Assembly: GCA_900551625.1 (NCBI GenBank)
Contig: URWZ01000041.1
Coordinates: 1-10,565, forward strand
DNA length: 10,565 nucleotides
Origin: an uncultured Collinsella sp.
GTDB taxonomy: Bacteria; Actinomycetota; Coriobacteriia; Coriobacteriales; Coriobacteriaceae
Reading direction: 5' to 3'
Shown here: piece after piece, positions 1 to 5,739 of the stretch
Numbering within the stretch: position 1 is the first letter of the stretch
Layout: each line of letters opens with the position of its first letter
Notes under the pieces: generated by a model
What the model saw: only the letters and a program-made list of their open reading frames with translations
Told to the model about the DNA's origin: nothing
Databases searched by the model: none
Made by a program: the position numbers and the translations under genes

Positions 1-39
1 GTAGCGTCTCGTGGGCTCGGAGATGTGTATAAGAGACAG
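1..39. other. Nextera sequencing adapter (artefact)
   Basis: Positions 6-39 match the Illumina Nextera read-2 transposase adapter; the last 19 bases (21-39, AGATGTGTATAAGAGACAG) are the Tn5 mosaic end. Positions 1-5 are probably the end of the i7 index, which is inference. This is library DNA left at a contig end, not genome. Translating through it gives the peptide MCIRDR, a well-known sign of adapter read-through, fused in frame to the real gene that follows. Confidence 0.97.
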
Positions 40-217
40 GCTGCTTACCAGTGCTCCGGTCAAGAATGCCTGCGTGCAGGGCATCGCGTGCGGTATGCGC
101 GTCAAGAACTGCTACCAGGATATGGTCGAGCAGGCCAAGGCCAATGTCGATGACATGGTTGCCGAGGCGGCCTACATCACCCAGAGCGAGGCCGCTGCTG
201 ATGAGGCAGCCGAGTAA
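40..217 (+). CDS. DUF6110-like small protein, 5'-truncated
   Basis: About 59 C-terminal residues of a small protein; its true start is lost because the genomic sequence begins at about position 40. The fragment opens with a hydrophobic-edge segment (LLTSAPVKNA), continues with a cysteine-containing helix (CVQGIACGMRVKNCYQDMV), and ends in an Ala/Glu-rich tail. From memory this resembles the DUF6110 family: short proteins with one N-terminal membrane helix, often encoded just before P1B metal ATPases. The stop (TAA, 215-217) lies 18 bp before the ATPase start, so the two genes are probably co-transcribed. The molecular function is unknown to me; a role beside the metal pump is inferred from position only. 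The apparent start at GTG 11 is inside the adapter and is false. Confidence 0.7.
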
Positions 218-235
218 CGCTCCCAGGCACAAACT

Positions 236-2311
236 ATGAGATTCTCGATTATTAGCGAGATCCCCGGCAGGACCCGTCTTCAATTGGCGGGTCCTGTGCC
301 AGAGAGCGATCTCGATGCACTTCTTAAGCTCAGCGGCGATATCGACGGCGTGCGCAAAGTGCGCGTTTATGGCCGTATTGGCCAGATGGCGCTCGAATAT
401 GACGAGCGGTGTCGTGCGGGCGTGCTCGACGCCTTGGGTGCGCTCGACGCTCAGGCCATTGCCGATGCAAAGACGGGTTACGTGATGCAGCTTGAGCCAC
501 GCAGGCACAAGCTCGTCATGGATCTTGCCACACTTATCGGCGTCCACTACGCGCGCCGCTGGTTCTTGCCGACGCCTCTGCGTGCGGTGTTTGTCGTGGC
601 CGGTTACATGACATTTTTGCGCGCTGCCCTTCATGAGCTGGCGCAGCCGCGCCTGACCGTCCCCGTGCTCGATGCGTCGGCCATCGGCATCTCGTTCGTC
701 AAGCGCGACGTCGACACCGCGGGCCAGACGATGTTCCTGCTCAACGTGGGCGAGCTGCTCGAGGATTACACCCGCGCCATGAGCGAAAACGAGCTCATCA
801 ACTCGCTGCTCGATGTGCCCGACAAGGCGCAAAAGGTCGTCGGCGACACTGAGGTGAGCGTTGCCGCCACCGAGCTTGAGCCCGGCGATCTGGTCGCCGT
901 GCGCACTGGCATGTCCATTTGCATCGACGGTGTTGTCGAGCAGGGGAGCGCTATGGTCAACCAAGCGACCCTGACCGGCGAGCCGCTGGCCGTCGAGCGC
1001 AGCGTGGGCGACGACGTGTTCGCCGGCACCGTCGTGGAAGACGGCAACATCTTGGTGCGCGTGCGCGCCAACACGGCGCAGACCAAGTTGCGTTCGATCG
1101 TCTCGCTCGTGCAGACGGCCGACTCGCTCAAGTCCGAGGGCCAGTCGCACATGGAAGACCTCGCCAACAAGATCGTTCCGTGGAACTTCCTGCTCGCGGG
1201 CCTGGTTGCGCTTACCACCCGCAGCCTCATCAAGACCTCAGCGGCACTGATGGTCGACTACTCGTGCGCACTTAAGCTTACGGGCTCCGTCGCCGTCATG
1301 ACCGCTATGAGCGATGCTGCCAAGATGGGCGTCATGGTCAAGGGCGCCAAGTACTTTGAGTCGTTTGCTAAGGCCGATACCATTGTCTTTGATAAGACTG
1401 GCACGCTCACCGAGGCGCAGCCGCGCCTAGCTTGCGTGCTGACGACCGATGGTTGGAGCGAGGACGAGGTCCTGCGCCTTTCTGCTTGCTTGGAGGAGCA
1501 TTTCCCGCATCCGGTGGCGCGTGCCGTGGTCAACGCTGCCCGCGAGCGTGGGCTCGAGCACCGCGAGCGCCATGCCGCCGTCGAGTACATCGTGGCGCAC
1601 GGCATCGCTTCGTCCATCGAAGGGCGTCGCGCGATTATCGGCTCGGCACACTTTGTGTTTGAGGACGAGAGCGCGCAGCTCGAGGCCGACATCAAGGAGC
1701 AAATCGAGTCCCAGATGCAGGGCTTGTCGCCGCTGTATCTGGCGGTCGACGGTACGGTCGTCGGCGTGCTCGGCATCGAGGACCCGCTCAAACCCGGCGT
1801 GCGCGAGGCCATTGCCGACCTGCATGCGCTGGGCGTCAAGCATGTCGTTATGCTCACGGGTGATTCCGAGCGCACGGCCGAGCGCATCGCGCGCGAGGCG
1901 GGTGTTGACGAGTTTAAGGCCGAGCTACTGCCCGAGGACAAGTACGCCTATGTGGAGCGCATTAAGAGCGAGGGGCGCCATGTTGCCATGGTGGGCGACG
2001 GCGTCAACGATTCGCCGGCGCTCGGTTTGGCCGACGTGGGTCTGGCGATGGGTGGCGGAAGCGACATCGCCAAGGAGGTCGCCGATATCATCCTGACCGA
2101 TACGGATTTGGCCGCGATCGTGCGCCTGCGTCGTATGAGTCAGGGCCTCATTGATCGTCTGACGAGCTCCTACTCTAAGGTGATGCTCACCAACTCAGCG
2201 CTCCTGGCGCTCGGCATTACCGGCGCGATTACCCCGCAGACATCGTCGCTGCTGCACAACGGCTCGACGATCGCCTACAGCCTGAGCAACGCGAAGGCAT
2301 ATCTGCGCTAG
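236..2311 (+). CDS. Heavy-metal translocating P1B-type ATPase
   Basis: A 691-aa membrane pump that should use ATP to export a transition metal. Visible landmarks: an N-terminal HMA-like domain (about residues 1-75, PGRTRLQ at 10-16) without a CxxC metal site; actuator-domain TGE at 247-249; phosphorylation motif DKTGT with aspartate D386; the HP dipeptide typical of P1B nucleotide domains at 425-426; TGD at 541-543; GDGVND at 587-592. Hydrophobic segments lie around 95-150, 316-357 and 643-662. In the membrane helix before the phosphorylation domain the usual CPC/SPC motif is replaced by DYSCALKL (Y342-S343-C344), with no proline. This points away from the classical CPC copper pumps; the metal cannot be read from sequence (Mn, Zn or Fe are possible). 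The start ATG at 236 has only a weak ribosome site. It follows the DUF6110-like gene and is closed by a terminator. Confidence 0.93.
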   Translation: MRFSIISEIPGRTRLQLAGPVPESDLDALLKLSGDIDGVRKVRVYGRIGQMALEYDERCRAGVLDALGALDAQAIADAKTGYVMQLEPRRHKLVMDLATLIGVHYARRWFLPTPLRAVFVVAGYMTFLRAALHELAQPRLTVPVLDASAIGISFVKRDVDTAGQTMFLLNVGELLEDYTRAMSENELINSLLDVPDKAQKVVGDTEVSVAATELEPGDLVAVRTGMSICIDGVVEQGSAMVNQATLTGEPLAVERSVGDDVFAGTVVEDGNILVRVRANTAQTKLRSIVSLVQTADSLKSEGQSHMEDLANKIVPWNFLLAGLVALTTRSLIKTSAALMVDYSCALKLTGSVAVMTAMSDAAKMGVMVKGAKYFESFAKADTIVFDKTGTLTEAQPRLACVLTTDGWSEDEVLRLSACLEEHFPHPVARAVVNAARERGLEHRERHAAVEYIVAHGIASSIEGRRAIIGSAHFVFEDESAQLEADIKEQIESQMQGLSPLYLAVDGTVVGVLGIEDPLKPGVREAIADLHALGVKHVVMLTGDSERTAERIAREAGVDEFKAELLPEDKYAYVERIKSEGRHVAMVGDGVNDSPALGLADVGLAMGGGSDIAKEVADIILTDTDLAAIVRLRRMSQGLIDRLTSSYSKVMLTNSALLALGITGAITPQTSSLLHNGSTIAYSLSNAKAYLR

Positions 2312-2330
2312 CGTTTTTGCTTGAGTTTAT

Positions 2331-2378
2331 GGCCTGCATTCGGACGGTGTTGCATCTGCCAGAATGCAGGCCTTTTGC
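2331..2378 (+). terminator. Rho-independent terminator after the metal ATPase
   Basis: A perfect 11-bp stem, GGCCTGCATTC (2331-2341) with GAATGCAGGCC (2362-2372), encloses a 20-nt loop and is followed by TTTT (2373-2376). It separates the metal-pump operon from the toxin-antitoxin operon, whose promoter begins a few bases later. Confidence 0.88.
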
Positions 2379-2380
2379 GT

Positions 2381-2409
2381 TTGACCATGTGCTAGCAGCA
2401 ATATATAGT
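2381..2409 (+). promoter_or_regulatory. Sigma-70 promoter of the toxin-antitoxin operon
   Basis: TTGACC (2381-2386), a 17-bp spacer and TATAGT (2404-2409) form a near-consensus promoter. Transcription should start at about 2416, 34 bp before the chosen antitoxin start. This rules out an in-frame ATG inside the promoter (2408-2413 region) as the translation start. Confidence 0.78.
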
Positions 2410-2419
2410 GATGCTAGCA
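2390..2419. promoter_or_regulatory. Twin palindromes flanking the -10, candidate operator
   Basis: The palindrome TGCTAGCA occurs at 2390-2397 and again at 2412-2419 (9-bp direct repeat when the next G is included). They are exactly 22 bp apart, about two helical turns, on either side of the -10 box. Paired short palindromes over the promoter are the usual arrangement for ribbon-helix-helix antitoxins that repress their own operon. Binding by the antitoxin encoded next door is inferred. Confidence 0.6.
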
Positions 2420-2449
2420 GAGATAGCGGGAGTCGAAGGTGAGGTTGAG

Positions 2450-2803
2450 ATGGGTGCTGTTGGCGGCATGGCGCAGGTAAACGTTCGCGTTGATCGTCAG
2501 GTCAAGGACCATGCGGAGGAAGCGTTGCGGCTTTCGGGCGCCTCGCTGCCCGAGCTTATCAAAAAGGTCATAGCGAAGGTTGCACAGGGCGGCGGTTCGT
2601 GCGAAGAGGTGTTGTCGGCCGTTGACGACCAACTGCCTAGTGCTGGTGCCACATCGCCGTTTGTCGCATCATGGGCGGCGGCGGATCAGCTTTACGCGGA
2701 CCTGGGTATCGATACATCGTCTACATCCGATGACCGCGATTGGGACACAATCTATTCCGAAACCATGGACGAGCGCTATCGCCAAAAGGGGATGATCCTG
2801 TGA
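2450..2803 (+). CDS. RelB/DinJ-like type II antitoxin
   Basis: A 117-aa protein. The N-terminal part (residues 7-50, MAQVNVRVDRQVKDHAEEAL and following) has the short beta-strand plus two-helix pattern of RelB/DinJ ribbon-helix-helix DNA-binding domains. The rest is polar and acidic (DDRDWDTIYSETMDERYR near the end), as expected for a toxin-wrapping tail. Antitoxins of this class bind and neutralise the partner toxin and repress the operon. The ATG at 2450 is chosen because AGGTGA (2437-2442) sits 7 nt before it and it lies downstream of the predicted transcription start. ATG 2468 (starting MAQVNVRVD) is the main alternative and matches the usual family N-terminus better. The TGA stop overlaps the toxin start by 4 bp, indicating translational coupling. 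Confidence 0.8.
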   Translation: MGAVGGMAQVNVRVDRQVKDHAEEALRLSGASLPELIKKVIAKVAQGGGSCEEVLSAVDDQLPSAGATSPFVASWAAADQLYADLGIDTSSTSDDRDWDTIYSETMDERYRQKGMIL

Positions 2804-3315
2804 GCGGAGCCCCTCTTAAAATCATGGTGGATGCGAATGTGTGGGTTGATTCGTTTTGCGTTGACCATGCCGAGTCGCTTGCCGCGCGTGCGTTTATTGG
2901 GCAGGCGACGGAGGCAGGGGCATTGCTGTTCTTCCCGGTGCATATCGCTAAGGACGTGCTGTACGTTGTCCAACACGAGCTGAAGCGTAGCGTTCTTGCC
3001 AGCGGGGGAGCGCTTGACGAGGCGTCTGCCCGTGCAATTGGCGATGCGACGCTGGCGTTCGTTCGGAATATGACCGAAAACGCTATGGCCGTGGGCGCTG
3101 ATGCATCCGATCTGTGGCTAGCCGATAAATATCTGACGCTCCATCGCGATTACGAGGACAACCTGGTACTCGCCGCATGCAAACGCGCCCAGGTCGATTA
3201 CTTAGTGACCAATGATCGCAAGCTGCTCGAACATGCCGATCTTGCAGCGAAGACCCCGCGCCAAATGATGCCGATTCTCGCGCTGGCAGAATGCGGTGGG
3301 CGGGTGTCCTGCTAG
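2800..3315 (+). CDS. PIN-domain toxin (putative ribonuclease)
   Basis: A 171-aa protein with the layout of a PIN-domain nuclease: an opening strand with an acidic residue (IMVDANVW, D11), a second acidic position near KDVLYVV (D52) where the family usually has Glu, and a C-terminal cluster DYEDN (D117, E119, D120) followed by VTNDRKLL (N138-D139). PIN toxins of the VapC type use such a cluster with Mg/Mn to cut RNA, often tRNA or rRNA. The GTG at 2800 is chosen because it overlaps the antitoxin stop (GTGA) and has AAGGGGA about 8 nt upstream. The next in-frame start upstream would overlap the antitoxin by about 60 bp. RNA cleavage and neutralisation by the neighbour are inferred. At 171 aa it is longer than a typical VapC (about 130 aa). 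Confidence 0.82.
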   Translation: MSGAPLKIMVDANVWVDSFCVDHAESLAARAFIGQATEAGALLFFPVHIAKDVLYVVQHELKRSVLASGGALDEASARAIGDATLAFVRNMTENAMAVGADASDLWLADKYLTLHRDYEDNLVLAACKRAQVDYLVTNDRKLLEHADLAAKTPRQMMPILALAECGGRVSC

Positions 3316-3328
3316 CGCCTGGCTGTCT

Positions 3329-3373
3329 GCGTGGCCTTCGGAACGTCGGCGCTCGGAAGGCCACGCATCCTTT
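3329..3373 (+). terminator. Terminator after the toxin gene
   Basis: An 11-bp stem, GCGTGGCCTTC (3329-3339) with GAAGGCCACGC (3356-3366), encloses a 16-nt loop and is followed by a short T-rich stretch (3370-3373). It lies between the toxin gene and the converging minus-strand gene. The minus-strand side lacks a T-tract, so it is best read as acting on the plus strand. Confidence 0.7.
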
Positions 3374-3375
3374 AA

Positions 3376-3810
3376 TTACAAAAGCGCGGCCTTAATGGCG
3401 GGACTTTCTGCGAGCTGCTCGGCCGCCTTTTCCTCGGAGCTGTCGAGCGCGGCTAAGCTGCGGTAGACCCACTCGTTGACCTGGGTGTTCTTGACGCCTG
3501 CGGTCTGCATAAGGGCGCCTACCTCGCAGATTACTGCGAGCAGATCAGCTTTTGGACCCGCGAGCTCGACCTCGATGCCGTGGTAGGCGGACACGCCGCG
3601 GTTCTCACTTACATGGTCGATAAAGCCCTCGACGGTCTCAAGCTGCTGGGCGAGAGCTGCATCATCGTCAGCGTCCAGCACGACGAGTGCGTTCGATACC
3701 GTGAGGGCGGGATGTCCGCAGGGGACAAAGCCTTCGATGACATCCATAGCTTCGGTAATGGTTGAGCCCAGACCTGCGAGGGCATTGACGAGTTGCTGCT
3801 TGGTATCCAT
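3376..3810 (-). CDS. Hypothetical protein, 144 aa
   Basis: I do not recognise this protein. It is soluble-looking and acidic, with no signal peptide or membrane helix, and mostly helix-forming residues. Notable pieces are an N-terminal amphipathic stretch (MDTKQQLVNALAGLG), a single FVPCGHPAL segment near residues 28-36, an acidic DADDDAALAQQLE run, and a C-terminal Glu/Ala-rich helix ending AIKAALL. The start is well supported: on the minus strand AAAGGA lies 5-6 nt before the ATG. It converges on the toxin gene and diverges from ssrA. A TATATT box on the minus strand (3852-3847) could be its -10, but I find no convincing -35. Its single-gene unit gives no functional hint. Confidence 0.75.
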   Translation of the reverse strand: MDTKQQLVNALAGLGSTITEAMDVIEGFVPCGHPALTVSNALVVLDADDDAALAQQLETVEGFIDHVSENRGVSAYHGIEVELAGPKADLLAVICEVGALMQTAGVKNTQVNEWVYRSLAALDSSEEKAAEQLAESPAIKAALL

Positions 3811-3940
3811 AACGGTCCTTTCGACGGGTCAATTTTGCTTGGCGAAAATATACGTGACGTGTCCGGTAGCAAAAGTGCGAAGTGTGGTGCACATTATGGT
3901 CTTCACAGCTCGTGCATAGAGCAGCTGTCCGCCTTTAGAA

Positions 3941-3979
3941 CGTGGTAAGATAGCTATCCACGAGCGGGGTACACCCCGC
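3941..3979. repeat. Clustered inverted repeats upstream of ssrA
   Basis: Three nested or adjacent inverted repeats sit here: CGTGG (3941-3945) with CCACG (3958-3962), the perfect palindrome GATAGCTATC (3949-3958), and a hairpin GCGGGG (3964-3969) with CCCCGC (3974-3979) around a TACA loop. They cover the possible ssrA promoter. The rest of the 3811-4049 gap shows nothing else I can name. Confidence 0.5.
3943..3951 (+). promoter_or_regulatory. Possible extended -10 promoter for ssrA
   Basis: TGG-TAAGAT (3943-3951) fits an extended -10 (TGn-TAnnnT), which can work without a good -35; none is visible at the expected spacing. Transcription would begin near 3958, leaving about 90 nt to be trimmed from the tmRNA precursor. 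A weaker box, TACCAT (4025-4030), lies closer to the mature end, so the assignment is uncertain. Confidence 0.35.
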
Positions 3980-4049
3980 GTGTTCCTTGAAAAGTCGACG
4001 TTTATCGGGTGTTTGCAGGTCCGATACCATCCAGACTTTCCCAACATTC

Positions 4050-4413
4050 GGGGGCGACTGGTTTCGACACGATAGCTCTGAGAGAGGAAGCAAGCCGAGG
4101 TCTCCTCGCCTCGTTAAACAGGGGTACCGTCAAATTGAATTGACAACAACTCTTCTTTTGAGCCTATGGCTCTCGCTGCTTAGTTTATAGCGGCGCGTCA
4201 ACCCGGTGATTTCCCCGACACCGGCGCGACGTCATTTTAGGGGAATGCTCCTGCGCACGTAATCGGTATGGCGCAGGCTAAGACCGAACCGGTTGGGATG
4301 CCGCGAGCGTGTCGCTGCGCGCAAAGCGTCCGAGACTAAACCAGCGACTGAGCTTGGAGATGCCAATCAGGGGGCTTTCGTGGACCGGAGTTCGATTCTC
4401 CGCGCCTCCACCA
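4050..4413 (+). ncRNA. ssrA: Transfer-messenger RNA (tmRNA)
   Basis: This RNA rescues ribosomes stalled on broken mRNAs and adds a degradation tag, working with SmpB. The 5' end GGGGGCGACTGGTTTCGAC is characteristic. GGGGGCG (4050-4056) pairs with CGCCTCC (4403-4409) as a 7-bp acceptor stem that includes the G3-U70 wobble recognised by alanyl-tRNA synthetase. The T-arm is CGGAG-TTCGATT-CTCCG (4386-4402) and CCA is encoded at 4411-4413. The tag reading frame ends GAC AAC AAC TCT TCT TTT GAG CCT ATG GCT CTC GCT GCT TAG (4142-4183), giving DNNSSFEPMALAA with the classic ALAA end. An in-frame TGA at 4136-4138 means the resume codon must be ATT 4139 or later. Total length is 364 nt, normal for a one-piece tmRNA. 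Confidence 0.97.
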
Positions 4414-4421
4414 TAAGTAAC

Positions 4422-4458
4422 AGGCAGGTAGATACTCATATCTACCTGCCTTTTTATT
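4422..4458 (+). terminator. Terminator of ssrA
   Basis: A perfect 13-bp stem, AGGCAGGTAGATA (4422-4434) with TATCTACCTGCCT (4439-4451), has a 4-nt CTCA loop and runs into TTTTTATTT. It lies 8 nt after the encoded CCA. Confidence 0.93.
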
Positions 4459-4470
4459 TCTAGTCCGTAC

Positions 4471-4487
4471 CGCGGAGAATCGAACTC
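4471..4487 (-). repeat. Inverted 17-bp copy of the tmRNA T-arm
   Basis: CGCGGAGAATCGAACTC is the exact reverse complement of tmRNA positions 4388-4404 (T-loop, 3' side of the T-stem and start of the acceptor strand). Similarity stops on both sides. It may be a relic of a tRNA/tmRNA-end attachment site or of a duplicated tmRNA 3' end. The inverted orientation does not fit a simple att direct repeat. Confidence 0.7.
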
Positions 4488-4560
4488 TGTGCAGGGCGCG
4501 GGCGTAAAGAAAACGCCGTGGCAACGCAGACCGGGACACGCTTTCCCAATGGCAGCTCAA

Positions 4561-4628
4561 GCGGAAAGTCCATCCCGGAATCGCCCCTCAGAACGGGGCG
4601 TGCTTTCCGCCAGCCGCCCCGTCCTCCT
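4561..4628 (+). promoter_or_regulatory. Structured leader with alternative hairpins and anti-SD
   Basis: A nested hairpin can form from GCGGAAAG (4561-4568) with CTTTCCGC (4603-4610), inside which CGCCCC (4582-4587) pairs with GGGGCG (4595-4600). The same GGGGCG can instead pair with CGCCCC at 4615-4620. CCTCCT (4623-4628) is an exact complement of the AGGAGG ribosome site (4693-4698) of the patatin-like gene. No promoter was identified for this unit, so whether the leader is transcribed with the gene is inferred. Confidence 0.4.
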
Positions 4629-4703
4629 CAACTCCAAAACCAATGCGCTCTCTATCTCAAAACTGGGTAGAAGAAAGCCAAAACGAAACAGCAGGAGGTC
4701 AAA

Positions 4704-5582
4704 ATGACTGCAGAAGATAAGGCAAAGAACGCCGGCAAGGTCGCGCTCGTTTTGGAGGGCGGCAGCTTCCGCGGGCAATTTACCGCAGGCGTGCTCGACG
4801 TTCTCATGGAGGCCGGCGTCGAGATTCCGGCGGTATATGGCGTATCGGCCGGCGCCCTCAACGGCGTGAACTACAAGTCGCACCAGATCGGCCGTGCCAA
4901 CCGCATCAACCTGGCTTTCTGCAACGACAATCGCTTCATGGGCGCCGCATCGTTTGCGTCCACGGGATCCATCGTCGGCTACGACTTTATCTTCAACGAT
5001 GTCCAGGACCGCCTGGATCCCTTTGACAACGAGGCGTTCGACGCGAGCCCCATCGAGATGTACGCCGTCGCGACGGACATGCTCTTTGGAACCGCCGCGT
5101 ACCTGCCGGTCAAAAGCGCCGTACTTGACCTCGACGCCGTGCGCGCCTCGACCTCGCTGCCGCTGGTGACGCCGCCGGTCGAGATTTACGGGCACAAATA
5201 CGTCGACGGTGGCGTAGCCGATTCGGTCCCCATCGAGCACGTGCTGGAGGAGGCGGGCTTCGATCGCGCAGTTGTCATTGTCACGCAGGACCGCTCCTAC
5301 GAGAAAAAGCCCTACGAGTTTATGCCCGCTGCGCGCGCCCGCTATGCCGACTACCCCTACCTGCTCGAGGCTATCGAGACGCGCCACGACCGCTATAACA
5401 TCCAGCGCATGCACCTGTGGAAGTATGAGCGCGAGGGACGCGCGCTGGTCATTGCTCCGCAAAAGCCGGTCGAGGTCGGCCACGTTGAGCACGATCCGGC
5501 AAAGCTCCTCGACCTGTATATTCAAGGTCGCCAGGAGGCAAAGCGTTTGCTGGGAGATATCGAGGCGTTTGTCGAGCGTTAG
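4704..5582 (+). CDS. Patatin-like phospholipase
   Basis: A 292-aa cytosolic serine lipid hydrolase of the patatin family, expected to release fatty acids from phospholipids or similar esters. The family signatures are present in order: oxyanion-hole motif EGGSFRG (residues 18-24), nucleophile elbow GVSAG (46-50, Ser48), and catalytic aspartate in DGG (168-170, Asp168), forming the Ser-Asp dyad. There is no signal peptide or membrane segment. Length fits the compact bacterial YjjU-like group (about 280-360 aa), with the C-terminal part from about residue 195 carrying no recognised domain. The start is clear: AGGAGG (4693-4698) lies 5 nt before the ATG. It stands alone between ssrA and rplM. 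No terminator follows, only a 10-bp palindrome CGTCGCGACG (5583-5592), so some read-through into rplM is possible. The physiological substrate is unknown. Confidence 0.92.
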   Translation: MTAEDKAKNAGKVALVLEGGSFRGQFTAGVLDVLMEAGVEIPAVYGVSAGALNGVNYKSHQIGRANRINLAFCNDNRFMGAASFASTGSIVGYDFIFNDVQDRLDPFDNEAFDASPIEMYAVATDMLFGTAAYLPVKSAVLDLDAVRASTSLPLVTPPVEIYGHKYVDGGVADSVPIEHVLEEAGFDRAVVIVTQDRSYEKKPYEFMPAARARYADYPYLLEAIETRHDRYNIQRMHLWKYEREGRALVIAPQKPVEVGHVEHDPAKLLDLYIQGRQEAKRLLGDIEAFVER

Positions 5583-5645
5583 CGTCGCGACGTCATGACC
5601 CATGGACGACATGTGCAGAAAGTCTGGTCAGAGCCAAAATACCTG

Positions 5646-5673
5646 TTGACTCGGACGACGAGCGGGGTAATAT
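5646..5673 (+). promoter_or_regulatory. Sigma-70 promoter of rplM-rpsI
   Basis: TTGACT (5646-5651), a 16-bp spacer and TAATAT (5668-5673) make a strong vegetative promoter, with a start expected near 5680. This is about 60 nt before the rplM start codon. Confidence 0.75.
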
Positions 5674-5679
5674 GGACGG

Positions 5680-5711
5680 GTTACTTGCAGAGCCCCGTGA
5701 ATCTCTGTAAC
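5680..5711 (+). promoter_or_regulatory. Hairpin at the 5' end of the rplM mRNA
   Basis: GTTA (5680-5683) pairs with TAAC (5708-5711), and after a CTTG bulge CAGAG (5688-5692) pairs with CTCTG (5703-5707) around a 10-nt loop. It would lie at the very 5' end of the transcript from the promoter just upstream. It could protect the mRNA or act as an r-protein autoregulatory leader like the L13 leader known in Bacillota. Only the fold is seen; the function is inferred. Confidence 0.45.
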
Positions 5712-5739
5712 AACACGTACTGTACATGGAGGAGTCTAA

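Noticed and set aside
11..40. GTG start and MGSEMCIRDR N-terminus of a 68-aa protein
   Set aside because: This part is translated Nextera adapter, not genome.
766..1941. Long minus-strand open frames across the metal ATPase (155, 227 and 138 aa)
   Set aside because: They are antisense to a gene with all P-type ATPase motifs, have low-complexity Ser/Arg/Thr composition and no family features; open by GC-rich codon bias.
2408..2449. Earlier in-frame ATG for the antitoxin (MMLAEIAGVEGEVE)
   Set aside because: It lies in the -10/start region of the predicted promoter and has no ribosome site.
3987..4190. Plus-strand 67-aa frame entering ssrA
   Set aside because: It overlaps the tmRNA 5' domain in a frame different from the tag and has no protein-like features.
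4336..4560. Minus-strand 74-aa frame containing WWRRGESNSGP
   Set aside because: This peptide is the well-known false translation of a tRNA/tmRNA 3' end; it is antisense to ssrA.
4557..5612. 351-aa minus-strand frame, longer than the patatin-like gene it overlaps
   Set aside because: The plus strand carries GxSxG, DGG and a strong ribosome site; the minus frame shows no domain and is a codon-bias shadow.
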